From Microbacterium sp. B35-30 (GTDB taxonomy: Bacteria; Actinomycetota; Actinomycetes; Actinomycetales; Microbacteriaceae), in the NCBI RefSeq assembly GCF_010634855.1, contig NZ_MWLQ01000001.1, forward strand, positions 62,001 to 126,000: a stretch of 64,000 nucleotides of DNA, written 5' to 3'. Positions 46,129 through 53,573 of this stretch are shown piece by piece. A program made the translations under genes and the position numbers. Positions within the stretch are counted from its first letter, which is position 1. Every line of letters starts with the position of its first letter. The notes under the pieces were generated by a model. That model saw nothing but the letters and a program-made list of their open reading frames with translations, ran no database searches and was not told where the DNA came from.

Positions 46129-46147
46129 TGAGTCACTCTATGACTCA
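46129..46147. promoter_or_regulatory. Inverted repeat upstream of the arylsulfatase pair
   Basis: TGAGTCA-N5-TGACTCA, a perfect 7-bp inverted repeat located 38 bp before the arylsulfatase GTG and in the divergent gap to the HAD gene. It is a candidate operator for a sulfur-responsive or local regulator. No regulator gene is adjacent. Confidence 0.55.
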
Positions 46148-46284
46148 GCAGCCGCAGCTCCGGGAAGGCCGCCAGGACGGCATGCGCGGGATCACGACAC
46201 TGCTGCGGCGATGTATGTTTCCTCTTTCACCCGCCTTCGGTCGACAGGCCCGGAGGCTCATCTGTCGCGGCTAGAGTCGCGTCC

Positions 46285-47217
46285 ATGACCGACCTGCTGC
46301 CGTCATGGCGCGACACCGTGACCCGCGCGTCGATCCTCGACTTCATCGCCGCCGTCACCGAGGAGGGCGGCCCGGACTTCGTCGCACCGGACGCGCGCGT
46401 CGCGGTGTTCGACAACGACGGGACGCTGTGGACAGAGAAGCCGATGCCCACGCAGCTCGCCTACCTGCTGCAGCAGTGGAAGGCCGCGGCCGACGCCGAT
46501 CCGTCGCTCGCCGAGCGCCAGCCGTACAAGGCGGCGGTCACCGGCGACCTGGCGTGGCTTGGGGCGGCGATCGACAAGCACTACGCAGGCGACGACGCGG
46601 ATCTCGGGCTGCTCATCGCCGCGGTCGCGGCGACGTCAGGCGGCATCAGCGTCGACGAGTACGCGGCATCCGTCAGCGACTTCTACCGCGATGCCCGTCA
46701 CGTCACCCTCGGCGCACCGTACGCGCACGTGGTCTATCAGCCGATGGTCGAGCTCATCCGCCTGCTCGAGGCGAACGGCTTCACGACGTACATCGTCTCG
46801 GGTGGCGACCGGGACTTCATGCGTCCGATGACCGAGGCGAACTACGGCATCCCGGCGGAGCGCGTCGTCGGCACCGGCATGGGGCTCACCTACGACGCGG
46901 AGGCGAACGTGGTGCGCTACGTCCCCAAGCTCGACTTCTTCGACGACGGTCCCGAGAAGCCGGTGCGCATCTGGATGCGCGTCGGGCGGCGGCCGATCCT
47001 CGCCGGCGGCAACTCGAACGGCGACATCCCCATGCTGCGGTTCGCGCAAGGAGGCGCTCGCAGCCTCAGCCTGCTGATCCACCACGACGATGACACCGGC
47101 CGCGGGGACGCGCCCTACGACCAGGGTGCCGAGAAGGCGCTGGCCGCGGCATCCGTCCACGACTTCACCGTGGTGAGCGTCCGCGACGACTGGTCGAAGG
47201 TCTTCCCGAGCGCGTAA
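46285..47217 (+). CDS. HAD-superfamily phosphatase (phosphoserine phosphatase-like)
   Basis: The 310-residue protein has HAD motif I as VFDNDGTLW with the nucleophile Asp43, motif II in TYIVSGGDRDF, and motifs III/IV around ILAGGNSNGDIPML. The large cap between motifs I and II resembles that of PSP-type phosphatases. The substrate is unknown; the setting in a sulfatase/FGE cluster may be functional. TAGAGT at 46272-46277 is seven bases before the ATG, which suggests leaderless transcription. A dispersed family A repeat follows the stop by one base or so. Confidence 0.85.
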   Translation: MTDLLPSWRDTVTRASILDFIAAVTEEGGPDFVAPDARVAVFDNDGTLWTEKPMPTQLAYLLQQWKAAADADPSLAERQPYKAAVTGDLAWLGAAIDKHYAGDDADLGLLIAAVAATSGGISVDEYAASVSDFYRDARHVTLGAPYAHVVYQPMVELIRLLEANGFTTYIVSGGDRDFMRPMTEANYGIPAERVVGTGMGLTYDAEANVVRYVPKLDFFDDGPEKPVRIWMRVGRRPILAGGNSNGDIPMLRFAQGGARSLSLLIHHDDDTGRGDAPYDQGAEKALAAASVHDFTVVSVRDDWSKVFPSA

Positions 47218-47218
47218 C

Positions 47219-47257
47219 GCGTTTCGTCTCGCTCGTTCCTCGCTCGCTCAACGACCG
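47219..47257. repeat. Dispersed repeat family A copy after the HAD gene
   Basis: GCGTTTCGTCTCGC to CGCTCAACGACCG, with TCGTTCC in the middle, starting two bases after the HAD stop. It is the same unit as in cysN, cysD and the dnaJ-hspR gap. Confidence 0.8.
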
Positions 47258-47312
47258 TGATCCTCGGTCGTGGCGATCCGACTCCCCTCGGCAGCGGCCT
47301 CGTAGCTCCGGG

Positions 47313-48227
47313 TCAGGCGTCGCTCGCGCAGCGGAAGCCGATGTGCGACATGCCGGTGTCCTCGGCCTGGGGCGAGCGGGCAGCCGGGCGGAAGCGCAGG
47401 CAATATTCCGGCGAGCACAGGTGCGAGCCGCCCTTGAGCACGCGCCGCGGGATGGACGGGAAGCCCTCCTGGGCGCTCGCGGCGGCGAGCAGGTTCGCGC
47501 GCTTGCCGGCGTCGACGGGTTTGTCCGACAGGCGCAGGTGCCGCGGGGTGTAGAAGTCGGTGGTCCACTCCCACACGTTGCCGGTCATGTCATAGAGGCC
47601 GTAGCCGTTGGGCGGGTACGAGCCGACGGGGGCCGCATCGCCGACCCCCTGGTTGTCGTAGGGGAAGCGCCCGAGCCACGAGTTCGCCTGCGCCACCCCG
47701 CCGGGGTAAGGCTCGTCGCCCCACGCGAAGCGCCGGCCGTCGAGCCCGCCGCGGGCGGCGTACTCGTGCTCGGCCTCGGTCGGCAGGCGCAGGCCGGCCC
47801 ATTCGGCATAGGCCGCGGCGTCTTCGAAGGCGATGTGGACGACGGGATGCCGCATCCGCTCGTCGATGGACGAATCCGGTCCGAACGGCCGGCGCCAGTA
47901 TGCGCCGGGCTGCCAGCGCCACCAGCCGCGCCAGTTCTGCAGGTCGACCGGGCCGGACGTGGGTGTGAACACCATGGCGCCGGGGACGAGTTCGGCGGCG
48001 TCGGCACCCGGGAAGGCGGCCGGATCGAGCTCGCGCTCCGCGACGGTGACGTAGCCGGTGTCGTCGACGAACGCCGCGTACTGCTCGTTCGTCACCGAGT
48101 ACCGGTCGATGCGGAACGGCGCGACCTCGCGCTCATGCACCGGGCGCTCATCCGGGTAGAACTCGTCCGACCCCATGCGGAACACGCCGCCGTCGAGGAG
48201 CACCTGGTCGTGGGTCACCGCAGTCAC
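47313..48227 (-). CDS. Formylglycine-generating enzyme (sulfatase-modifying factor)
   Basis: It oxidises the Cys of CxPxR motifs in sulfatases to formylglycine using copper and O2. The 304-residue protein has GGVFRMGSDEFYPDERPVHE at the start, RLPTEAEHEYAARGG, YDMTGNVWEW, and the essential cysteine pair in GGSHLCSPEYCLRFRPAAR (Cys271 and Cys276), followed by TGMSHIGFRC. This spacing equals that of aerobic copper-dependent FGEs. It surely serves the two arylsulfatases encoded 1.2 kb away. The GTG at 48227 is chosen; TACGGT lies six bases upstream, suggesting leaderless initiation. Confidence 0.94.
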   Translation of the reverse strand: MTAVTHDQVLLDGGVFRMGSDEFYPDERPVHEREVAPFRIDRYSVTNEQYAAFVDDTGYVTVAERELDPAAFPGADAAELVPGAMVFTPTSGPVDLQNWRGWWRWQPGAYWRRPFGPDSSIDERMRHPVVHIAFEDAAAYAEWAGLRLPTEAEHEYAARGGLDGRRFAWGDEPYPGGVAQANSWLGRFPYDNQGVGDAAPVGSYPPNGYGLYDMTGNVWEWTTDFYTPRHLRLSDKPVDAGKRANLLAAASAQEGFPSIPRRVLKGGSHLCSPEYCLRFRPAARSPQAEDTGMSHIGFRCASDA

Positions 48228-48274
48228 CGGTCCACCGTAACCGGCCCGCAGGGCCGGACGGCCTGCGCGCGGGG

Positions 48275-48946
48275 TCAGAAGCTGCCGATGCCCTTGCCGA
48301 TGATCGCGACGCCGATGACCAGCAGCAGCACGGCCATGATGACCGCGTTCTCCTTCGCGAGCCAGCCGCGCAGCGCGTCGAGGGGGCCGCGCAGCTTGTC
48401 GGCCGCGAGCAGGTACCCGACGACGGGAACGAGGACCGTGGATGCCGCGATCAGCGTGAACACTGCGATCACGACCACGATCGAGCCCGCGTCGAGGCCG
48501 GCGGCGCCAATGGTCACGCCGGCGCTCGCCGCCAGCAGCAGGTTCTTCGGGTTGACCGCCGACAGCAGGAAGCCGAGGCCGAGGGCCTTGGGGAAGGTGA
48601 TGGTGTCGATCGCCTGCATCCACTTGGGCATCGCCGGCTCTTCTCCCGCCTTCGGCCGGCCGCGCCACTGGCGCACGGCGAGAAGCAGCAGCAGCGCGCC
48701 CAGGACGAGCTGGATGACGCCCTTGATCGGCTGCGAGGCGTCCTCCTCCTCTGCCGGCAGGATCGACGAGAGCAGCGTGAAGACCGTGACCGCGACGACG
48801 ATCCCGAGCACCCAGCCGAGCAGGAAGCCGGTTCCGGTCACCCGCGCCTTGGGGGACAGCAGCATCAGGATGGCCGCGATGATCGGGATCGGGCTGATCG
48901 CGACACCGAGGGCGAGCGTGAGGATGTCTCCGATGACGGCGCCCAT
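48275..48946 (-). CDS. GAP family membrane protein (Sap/LysE-like)
   Basis: The 223-residue protein has six hydrophobic segments and the GAP-family features: GDILTLALGVAISPIPIIAAILMLLSP near the N-terminus and the middle motif KALGLGFLLSAVNPKNLLLAASAG. GAP proteins relate to the mycobacterial Sap transporters of glycolipids and to LysE-type exporters; the cargo here is unknown. AGGAGGCAGCCC precedes the ATG at 48946, a strong ribosome site. It stands 47 bp upstream of the FGE gene on the same strand. Confidence 0.85.
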   Translation of the reverse strand: MGAVIGDILTLALGVAISPIPIIAAILMLLSPKARVTGTGFLLGWVLGIVVAVTVFTLLSSILPAEEEDASQPIKGVIQLVLGALLLLLAVRQWRGRPKAGEEPAMPKWMQAIDTITFPKALGLGFLLSAVNPKNLLLAASAGVTIGAAGLDAGSIVVVIAVFTLIAASTVLVPVVGYLLAADKLRGPLDALRGWLAKENAVIMAVLLLVIGVAIIGKGIGSF

Positions 48947-49007
48947 GGGCTGCCTCCTGAGGATGTCGAGCGACGGCGGACCTCGCTACCGTACCGGTCC
49001 GCTGCGC

Positions 49008-49844
49008 TCAGGCGCCGTTGACCCGGTCGCGCCACTCCAGCAGGGGCCTGAGCGGCGAGAGGTCGTAGTCGGGGCCGTCGATCGCCGGGATGATGAGGCG
49101 GAAGCCCAGCTCGTAGAGGCGGGGAGCGGCATCCGTCTCGAGAAGCGGACCGAAGCCGCGGATCGTGTACCCGGTCGACAGCTCGATCTCGGCGGGGTCG
49201 CGGCCCTCCCGCGCGCACCAGTCGTGGAGCACGCCGATCTTGCGCGGCATGTCGTCGAGCCGGGTGAAGGTGTGCCAGATGTCGGCGTGCTGCGCGACCA
49301 TCCGGAGCGTCTTGCGCTCGCCCTGACCGCCGATGAGGATCGGGATCCGCCGGGTGGGCGCGGGGTTGAGCCGATCCCAGCGTGAGCGGATGCGCGGCAG
49401 ATCGTCCGCGAGTGCATCCAGGCGCGAGCCGACGGTGCCGAACTCGTAGCCGTACGCGTCGTAGTCGGGCTGCGCCCAGCCCGAGCCGGTGCCGAAGATG
49501 AGCCGGCCGGTGCCCGTCGCGCGGGCACTGATGTGGTCGACCGTGCGGGCCATGTCGGCCTGCAGGTCGGGGTTGCGGTACGAGCTGCAGTTGACGAGCG
49601 GACCGAACTCGACGCGCTCCGTCTGCTCGGCCATCGCGGCGAGCACCGTCCACGCCTCGAAGTGCTCGGCGTCCATCGGCTCGGTGAGTGGGAGGAAGTG
49701 GTCCCAGTTGAAGATCGCGTCGACGCCGAGATCCTCCGCGCGCAGCACTGCCTCGCGGTACGAGGTGTACGGGGCGTGCTGCGGCGCCAGCTGCACGCCG
49801 ATCCGGAGCGGGCGATGGGCGGCGGGATGCCGGAGCTCGGTCAC
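49008..49844 (-). CDS. LLM-class F420-dependent oxidoreductase
   Basis: A 278-residue luciferase-like TIM-barrel enzyme. It has RIGVQLAPQHAPYTSYREAVLRAEDLGVDAIFNWDHF at the N-terminus, then VEFGPLVNCSSYRNPDLQADMARTVDHIS, and the cofactor-contact segment GTGSGWAQPDYDAYGYEF. The family uses F420 (or FMN) for hydride transfer, and the substrate is not predictable. The start is the GTG at 49844, with GGGAG about ten bases upstream. The upstream gene's stop is 14 bp away, so the two are probably cotranscribed. Confidence 0.87.
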   Translation of the reverse strand: MTELRHPAAHRPLRIGVQLAPQHAPYTSYREAVLRAEDLGVDAIFNWDHFLPLTEPMDAEHFEAWTVLAAMAEQTERVEFGPLVNCSSYRNPDLQADMARTVDHISARATGTGRLIFGTGSGWAQPDYDAYGYEFGTVGSRLDALADDLPRIRSRWDRLNPAPTRRIPILIGGQGERKTLRMVAQHADIWHTFTRLDDMPRKIGVLHDWCAREGRDPAEIELSTGYTIRGFGPLLETDAAPRLYELGFRLIIPAIDGPDYDLSPLRPLLEWRDRVNGA

Positions 49845-49858
49845 GTCGCGGAACTCCC

Positions 49859-50506
49859 TCAGTTCTTCGGCTCGATGCGCAGCACCTCGGGCGACTCGCC
49901 GACGGCCAGGTCGTCGACGATCCGCAGCGTGCGTGCGAGGTCGTCGACGCTGCCGATCACGGTGCCGAAACGCCCCCGGTCGGAGCACACCGCCGTCACC
50001 GTGACGAAGTGCGTGCCGGTGTCCCAGGTGTACGTCGCGAACGGCGGGGTGCGGGGATCCGGCGGCAGCGACACCTCGAGCTTCTCGCCGACGCCGAGGT
50101 AGGGGTTGCGGAACGACTGGGTGTCGTCGTACTCCATCGGCATCATCGCCCGCGCGGCGCGCAGATCGTTCGTGGCCTGCTGGATCTGCGCCATGACGAC
50201 GACCAGCTCGGCGTCCGCCTTCCAGACCCAGACCAGCACGCGGCCGGCCGCCTTGCGCATGAGGAAGGGCGCCGCCTGGCTCATCGCCCAGGCCGCGACG
50301 CCGCGTCCCGGACGCGGACCAGTGGTCGCCGAGCCCGTCGCAGCGCCCGCCGGGGACTCTTCGCCCGCGGGACCGCGGAGGGCACTGCCGGCCTGGCTGA
50401 GCAGCATCCGTATCGCCGCCTTGCGGTGGCGGCGCCCGCGGAAGCCGAGCGACTCGGTCACGGGCACCCAGAGGTTCGGGTCGGCGTCGGCCTGCAGACG
50501 GGGCAT
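49859..50506 (-). CDS. Conserved hypothetical protein
   Basis: A 215-residue protein with no recognised domain. The N-terminal third is basic and Ala/Gly/Ser-rich; the middle contains ADAELVVVMAQIQQATNDLRAARAMMPMEYDDTQSFRNPYLG, and the C-terminal part looks beta-rich (FATYTWDTGTHFVTVTAVCSDRGRFGTVIGSVDDLARTLRI). There is no membrane helix. TACCCT (50518-50513) is six bases before the ATG at 50506, so it may be leaderless. It heads the short operon with the LLM oxidoreductase and diverges from the glycosyltransferases. Confidence 0.7.
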   Translation of the reverse strand: MPRLQADADPNLWVPVTESLGFRGRRHRKAAIRMLLSQAGSALRGPAGEESPAGAATGSATTGPRPGRGVAAWAMSQAAPFLMRKAAGRVLVWVWKADAELVVVMAQIQQATNDLRAARAMMPMEYDDTQSFRNPYLGVGEKLEVSLPPDPRTPPFATYTWDTGTHFVTVTAVCSDRGRFGTVIGSVDDLARTLRIVDDLAVGESPEVLRIEPKN

Positions 50507-50630
50507 GCGACCAGGGTACGGCCCGTGCGCGGCGCGTTCCTGGAGAGGCCCCGGGAAGCCTCGGGTACAGTGGTTCCGCGCGGCGACCGCCCCCCGCCGC
50601 CCGCCCGCCGCACAGACAGGCCCCAACCCC

Positions 50631-51842
50631 GTGACCGATCCTGCGACGCCCGACGACACCCCCGCCGCGACCTCTCGACCGCTGAAGATCCTCATCGGCG
50701 CCGACACCTTCCTTCCCCACGTGAATGGCGCCGCCCGCTTCGCCGAGCGCCTCGCCGCCGGACTGGTGAGCCGTGGCCACGAGGTGCACGTGATGGCGCC
50801 CAGCAGGACCCACCGCGAGCACGGCACGTTCACCGAGGTGATCGAGGGGCAGCCGATGACGATGCACCGCCTGCCGTCGTGGCGCTGGTATCCGCACGAC
50901 TGGCTGACGTTCGTCATGCCGTTCCGCTCGAAGTACTACGCGCGCCGCGTGCTCGACAAGGTGAAGCCCGACGTGGTGCACAGTCAGTCGCACATCGTGA
51001 TCGGGCGCGGTCTCACGCGTGAGGCGCGCAAGCGCGGCATCCCCGTCGTGGCCACCAATCACGTCATGGCCGAGAACGTGCTCGACTTCACCATCCTCCC
51101 CGCCTCATGGACCCGCTACGCCGTCAAGCTCGCGTGGCAGGACGCCGAGCGCACGTTCAGGATGACCCGCGCCGTCACGACCCCGACCCGCAAGGCCGCC
51201 GAGTTCCTCGAGCGCACGATCGACGTCCAGGGCGTCGTCCCCGTCAGCTGCGGCATCGACGCCTCGAACTACACGGCCGACCTCTCTCCGCGCGAGGCGC
51301 ACCGCCTGGTGTTCGTGGGCCGTCTCACGACCGAGAAGCAGATCGACGTCGTGCTGCGCGCGATCGCGCAGCTCGATCCCGCGCTCGACGTGCGCTTCGA
51401 CACCGTCGGCAGTGGCGACCAGCGCCGCAACCTCGAGCAGCTGGCCTCCGACCTCGGCATCAGCGACCGCGTCCACTTCCACGGGCACACCACCGACGAA
51501 GAGCTGCGGTCGTTCCTGACCGACGCGAGCGCCTTCGTGATCGCCTCGATCGCCGAACTGCAGTCGATCGCGACGATGGAGGCGATGGCGTCCGGCCTGC
51601 CGATCGTCGCCGCCGACGCGGTCGCGCTTCCGCACCTCGTGCACGACGGCGAGAACGGCTACCTGTTCCGCCCCGGTGATGTCGACGATCTCGCTGCCAA
51701 GCTGACGACGGTGCTGACGCAGACGCCCGAGGAGCGCGAGCGCATGCAGCGGGCGTCGCTCGAGGGCGTCAAGGTGCACGACATGCGCCGCACTCTCGAC
51801 ACGTTCGAGGCGCTGTACCGCGACGAACCGCTGCCCGAGTAG
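50631..51842 (+). CDS. Glycosyltransferase family 4 (first of pair)
   Basis: A 403-residue GT-B fold enzyme. Its N-terminal domain starts LKILIGADTFLPHVNGAARFAERLAAGLVSRGHEVHVMAPS; the C-terminal donor-binding domain has RLVFVGRLTTEKQIDVVL and the E-x7-E type segment IAELQSIATMEAMASGLPIVAAD. This pattern resembles glycolipid mannosyl/glucosyltransferases (PimB/MgtA type), probably acting at the membrane. The GTG at 50631 gives VTDPATPDD; a longer upstream frame is antisense to the divergent gene. The next glycosyltransferase starts six bases after its stop. Confidence 0.88.
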   Translation: MTDPATPDDTPAATSRPLKILIGADTFLPHVNGAARFAERLAAGLVSRGHEVHVMAPSRTHREHGTFTEVIEGQPMTMHRLPSWRWYPHDWLTFVMPFRSKYYARRVLDKVKPDVVHSQSHIVIGRGLTREARKRGIPVVATNHVMAENVLDFTILPASWTRYAVKLAWQDAERTFRMTRAVTTPTRKAAEFLERTIDVQGVVPVSCGIDASNYTADLSPREAHRLVFVGRLTTEKQIDVVLRAIAQLDPALDVRFDTVGSGDQRRNLEQLASDLGISDRVHFHGHTTDEELRSFLTDASAFVIASIAELQSIATMEAMASGLPIVAADAVALPHLVHDGENGYLFRPGDVDDLAAKLTTVLTQTPEERERMQRASLEGVKVHDMRRTLDTFEALYRDEPLPE

Positions 51843-51847
51843 CCACC

Positions 51848-53254
51848 GTGCACGTCGTGATGTTCGGCGACCAGCACGCTGAGACCCTCGGCGGCGCGCA
51901 GGTCTCGATGCGGCTGCAGCGGCGATTCCTCGAGAAGGCCGGGCACACCGTCACGATCGTCGCACCGAGGATGCACGGCGCGCGGGCCCGGCAGGTGGCC
52001 GGAGCCGATCCGTCGTACCTCGACCTTCCCTCGATCCCGATCACGCTCGACCGCGAGTATTCGATGACCTGGCCGGGGCGCCGCACGGATCGATGGCTGG
52101 ATGCCGCACTCCGGCGCCTCATCGCCGACACCGGGCGGCCGCGGGTCGATGTGGTGCACGTGCAGGCCGACTTCTGGGGCGCCTACATCGGGCATTGCTT
52201 CGCGCGGCGTCACGGCCTTCCCGTGGTGCACACGATGCACAACCGCGTCGATGTGGGGATCGAGGCGACGGCGCCCTTCCCGAAGCTCGTGCTCCGGGTG
52301 CTCAACGCCTGGCAGCGCCGGGCGCTCGGCGTCTTCATGGAGGGCAAGCCGGTAGGCCGCGACGGCTGGGCGTACCTGCGCCGGTTCGCGGGCCGGTCGG
52401 ACGCGGTCACCGCTCCGTCATCGCACTTCGCCCGACGGCTCGAGGCGCACGGCGCGGTGCCCGGAGACCGCCGCATGGTGGCACCGCACCTCGATGCCCC
52501 GCCGTCCGTGCCCGCGGTCGATGTGATCTGGAACGGCATCGACGACGACGTGCTCGACGAGGTGCTCGCCGAGGCCTCAACGCGTGCGGAAAAGCGGGGC
52601 GATGACGCGACACGGCGCGGCGCGGCATCCGTCACCGGCGCGTCGGACGAATCGGCCCGTCTTTCCGCACGCGCTCCCGGGCGGCCGCGGTTCGTCTGGC
52701 TCGGGCGCATGAGCCCCGAGAAGCGACTGCTGCCCTTCCTCGAGGCGCTCGCCGCGTCGGGCGTCGACGCCGACGTCGAGATCATCGGGGGCGGCGGGCA
52801 GCTGCGCGCCGCCCGGCGCCTGGTAGAGGGGCTCCGCCCGCGTGCGACGGTCACGTTCGCGGGACGGATGCCGTACGCCCAGACCCTGCGGCGCATCGCC
52901 GCCGCCGACGCCGTCGTGCAGACTTCGATCGGCTTCGAGACGCAGGGCATGACGATCTTCGAGGCCGCGTCGCTCGGGACGCCGTCGGTCGTGAACGACC
53001 CCGACCTCGCCGCCGAGCTGGGGTCGGGCTATTGGGCGGTGGCCGACGGCGACGCGCCCGGTCCAGGCGGCGACGCGCCCGGTCCAGGCGGCGCCGACGA
53101 CTCGGTCACCGCGCTCGCGGACGCGCTGCGGGCGGCGGCATCCGATATCGCTGCCGGAACGCCCCGCGTTCCCGACCCGACGATCCGCGAACGGTTCCGG
53201 CAGTCGTCGCGGACCGCGGCCATGGTCGCGGTCTACGAGCGCGTCACCGCCTGA
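51848..53254 (+). CDS. Glycosyltransferase family 4 with repeat-derived linker (second of pair)
   Basis: A 468-residue GT-B enzyme. Its N-terminal domain begins HVVMFGDQHAETLGGAQVSMRLQRRFLEKAGHTV; the donor domain starts RPRFVWLGRMSPEKRLLPFLEAL and has TSIGFETQGMTIFEAASLGTPSVVND with the catalytic E-x7-E. Between the domains, residues ~245-275 are encoded by a copy of palindromic repeat family C (52582-52672). Near the C-terminus a perfect 21-bp tandem duplication gives GDAPGPG twice. Both insertions keep the frame and lie in loop-like places, so the enzyme is probably active. It is cotranscribed with the first enzyme. Confidence 0.87.
   Translation: MHVVMFGDQHAETLGGAQVSMRLQRRFLEKAGHTVTIVAPRMHGARARQVAGADPSYLDLPSIPITLDREYSMTWPGRRTDRWLDAALRRLIADTGRPRVDVVHVQADFWGAYIGHCFARRHGLPVVHTMHNRVDVGIEATAPFPKLVLRVLNAWQRRALGVFMEGKPVGRDGWAYLRRFAGRSDAVTAPSSHFARRLEAHGAVPGDRRMVAPHLDAPPSVPAVDVIWNGIDDDVLDEVLAEASTRAEKRGDDATRRGAASVTGASDESARLSARAPGRPRFVWLGRMSPEKRLLPFLEALAASGVDADVEIIGGGGQLRAARRLVEGLRPRATVTFAGRMPYAQTLRRIAAADAVVQTSIGFETQGMTIFEAASLGTPSVVNDPDLAAELGSGYWAVADGDAPGPGGDAPGPGGADDSVTALADALRAAASDIAAGTPRVPDPTIRERFRQSSRTAAMVAVYERVTA
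52582..52672. repeat. Dispersed palindromic repeat family C, copy inside the glycosyltransferase gene
   Basis: Terminal inverted arms GCGTGCGGAAA (52582-52592) and TTTCCGCACGC (52662-52672), with GCGACAC, GGCATCCGTCACCGGCG and CGTCGG inside. It aligns over its whole length (~87 bp core) with the intergenic copy at 59353-59440. Confidence 0.82.
53051..53092 (+). repeat. 21-bp perfect tandem duplication in glycosyltransferase gene
   Basis: Two identical 21-bp units, 53051-53071 and 53072-53092, each encoding DAPGPGG. The frame is kept. Confidence 0.85.
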
Positions 53255-53259
53255 CCCTC

Positions 53260-53323
53260 GGAATCGCGAGAGGGGAGATCTCCGCACGCTTCGCGGTTGC
53301 GGAAATCTCCCTTCGGTGATTCC
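53260..53323. terminator. Long hairpin, dispersed repeat family B copy 2
   Basis: GGAATCGCGAGAGGGGAGAT... (53260-53286) pairs with TGCGGAAATCTCCC...GATTCC (53299-53323) with few mismatches. It lies just after the glycosyltransferase stop and before the end of the small minus-strand gene. It shares the GGG-AGAT-CCGC core with the hairpin at 6885-6933. Confidence 0.75.
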
Positions 53324-53342
53324 GGCAGGGGCCAGAGGCGAG

Positions 53343-53459
53343 TCAGTAGAGGCGGGTGGGATCGATGGGGGTCCGACGGTACCCGTCGGAGCGGAGGGCG
53401 GCGATCGTCGAGCCGAGGGCCACCGCGGACAGTGCTGCAAGAAGAATCACGATGAACAT
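53343..53459 (-). CDS. Small single-pass membrane protein (38 residues)
   Basis: The product starts MFIVILLAALSAVALGSTIAA, one membrane helix, followed by a basic cytoplasmic or exported tail RSDGYRRTPIDPTRLY. It has no Shine-Dalgarno, but TAGCGT (53472-53467) lies seven bases before the ATG, fitting a leaderless mRNA. It is divergent from the GlxA regulator gene and shares its palindromic spacer. The function is unknown. Similar 35-45-residue membrane proteins are common next to regulators in this group, which is the main support besides the clear helix. Confidence 0.6.
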   Translation of the reverse strand: MFIVILLAALSAVALGSTIAALRSDGYRRTPIDPTRLY

Positions 53460-53469
53460 GGCAGAAACG

Positions 53470-53532
53470 CTACGCTTGCGTAGGAACTGCCACGAGTGGC
53501 AGAATGGCCATGAAGCGCAGGAAAACTGCCAC
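53470..53532. promoter_or_regulatory. Palindromic spacer between small membrane gene and GlxA-type regulator
   Basis: CTACGC-TT-GCGTAG (53470-53483) overlaps the -10 hexamer of the small minus-strand gene. CTGCCAC-GA-GTGGCAG (53487-53502) is a perfect palindrome, and a third half-site CTGCCAC is at 53526-53532, 41 bp before the regulator ATG. These are good operator candidates for the AraC-type regulator. Confidence 0.65.
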
Positions 53533-53573
53533 ACCGGAACCGCACCCACGGATGCGCCACACAGGAGGTCCGC

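Noticed and set aside
46092..46136. Longer start for the second arylsulfatase
   Set aside because: The extension covers a 7-bp inverted repeat likely to be regulatory, and the paralog has no such residues.
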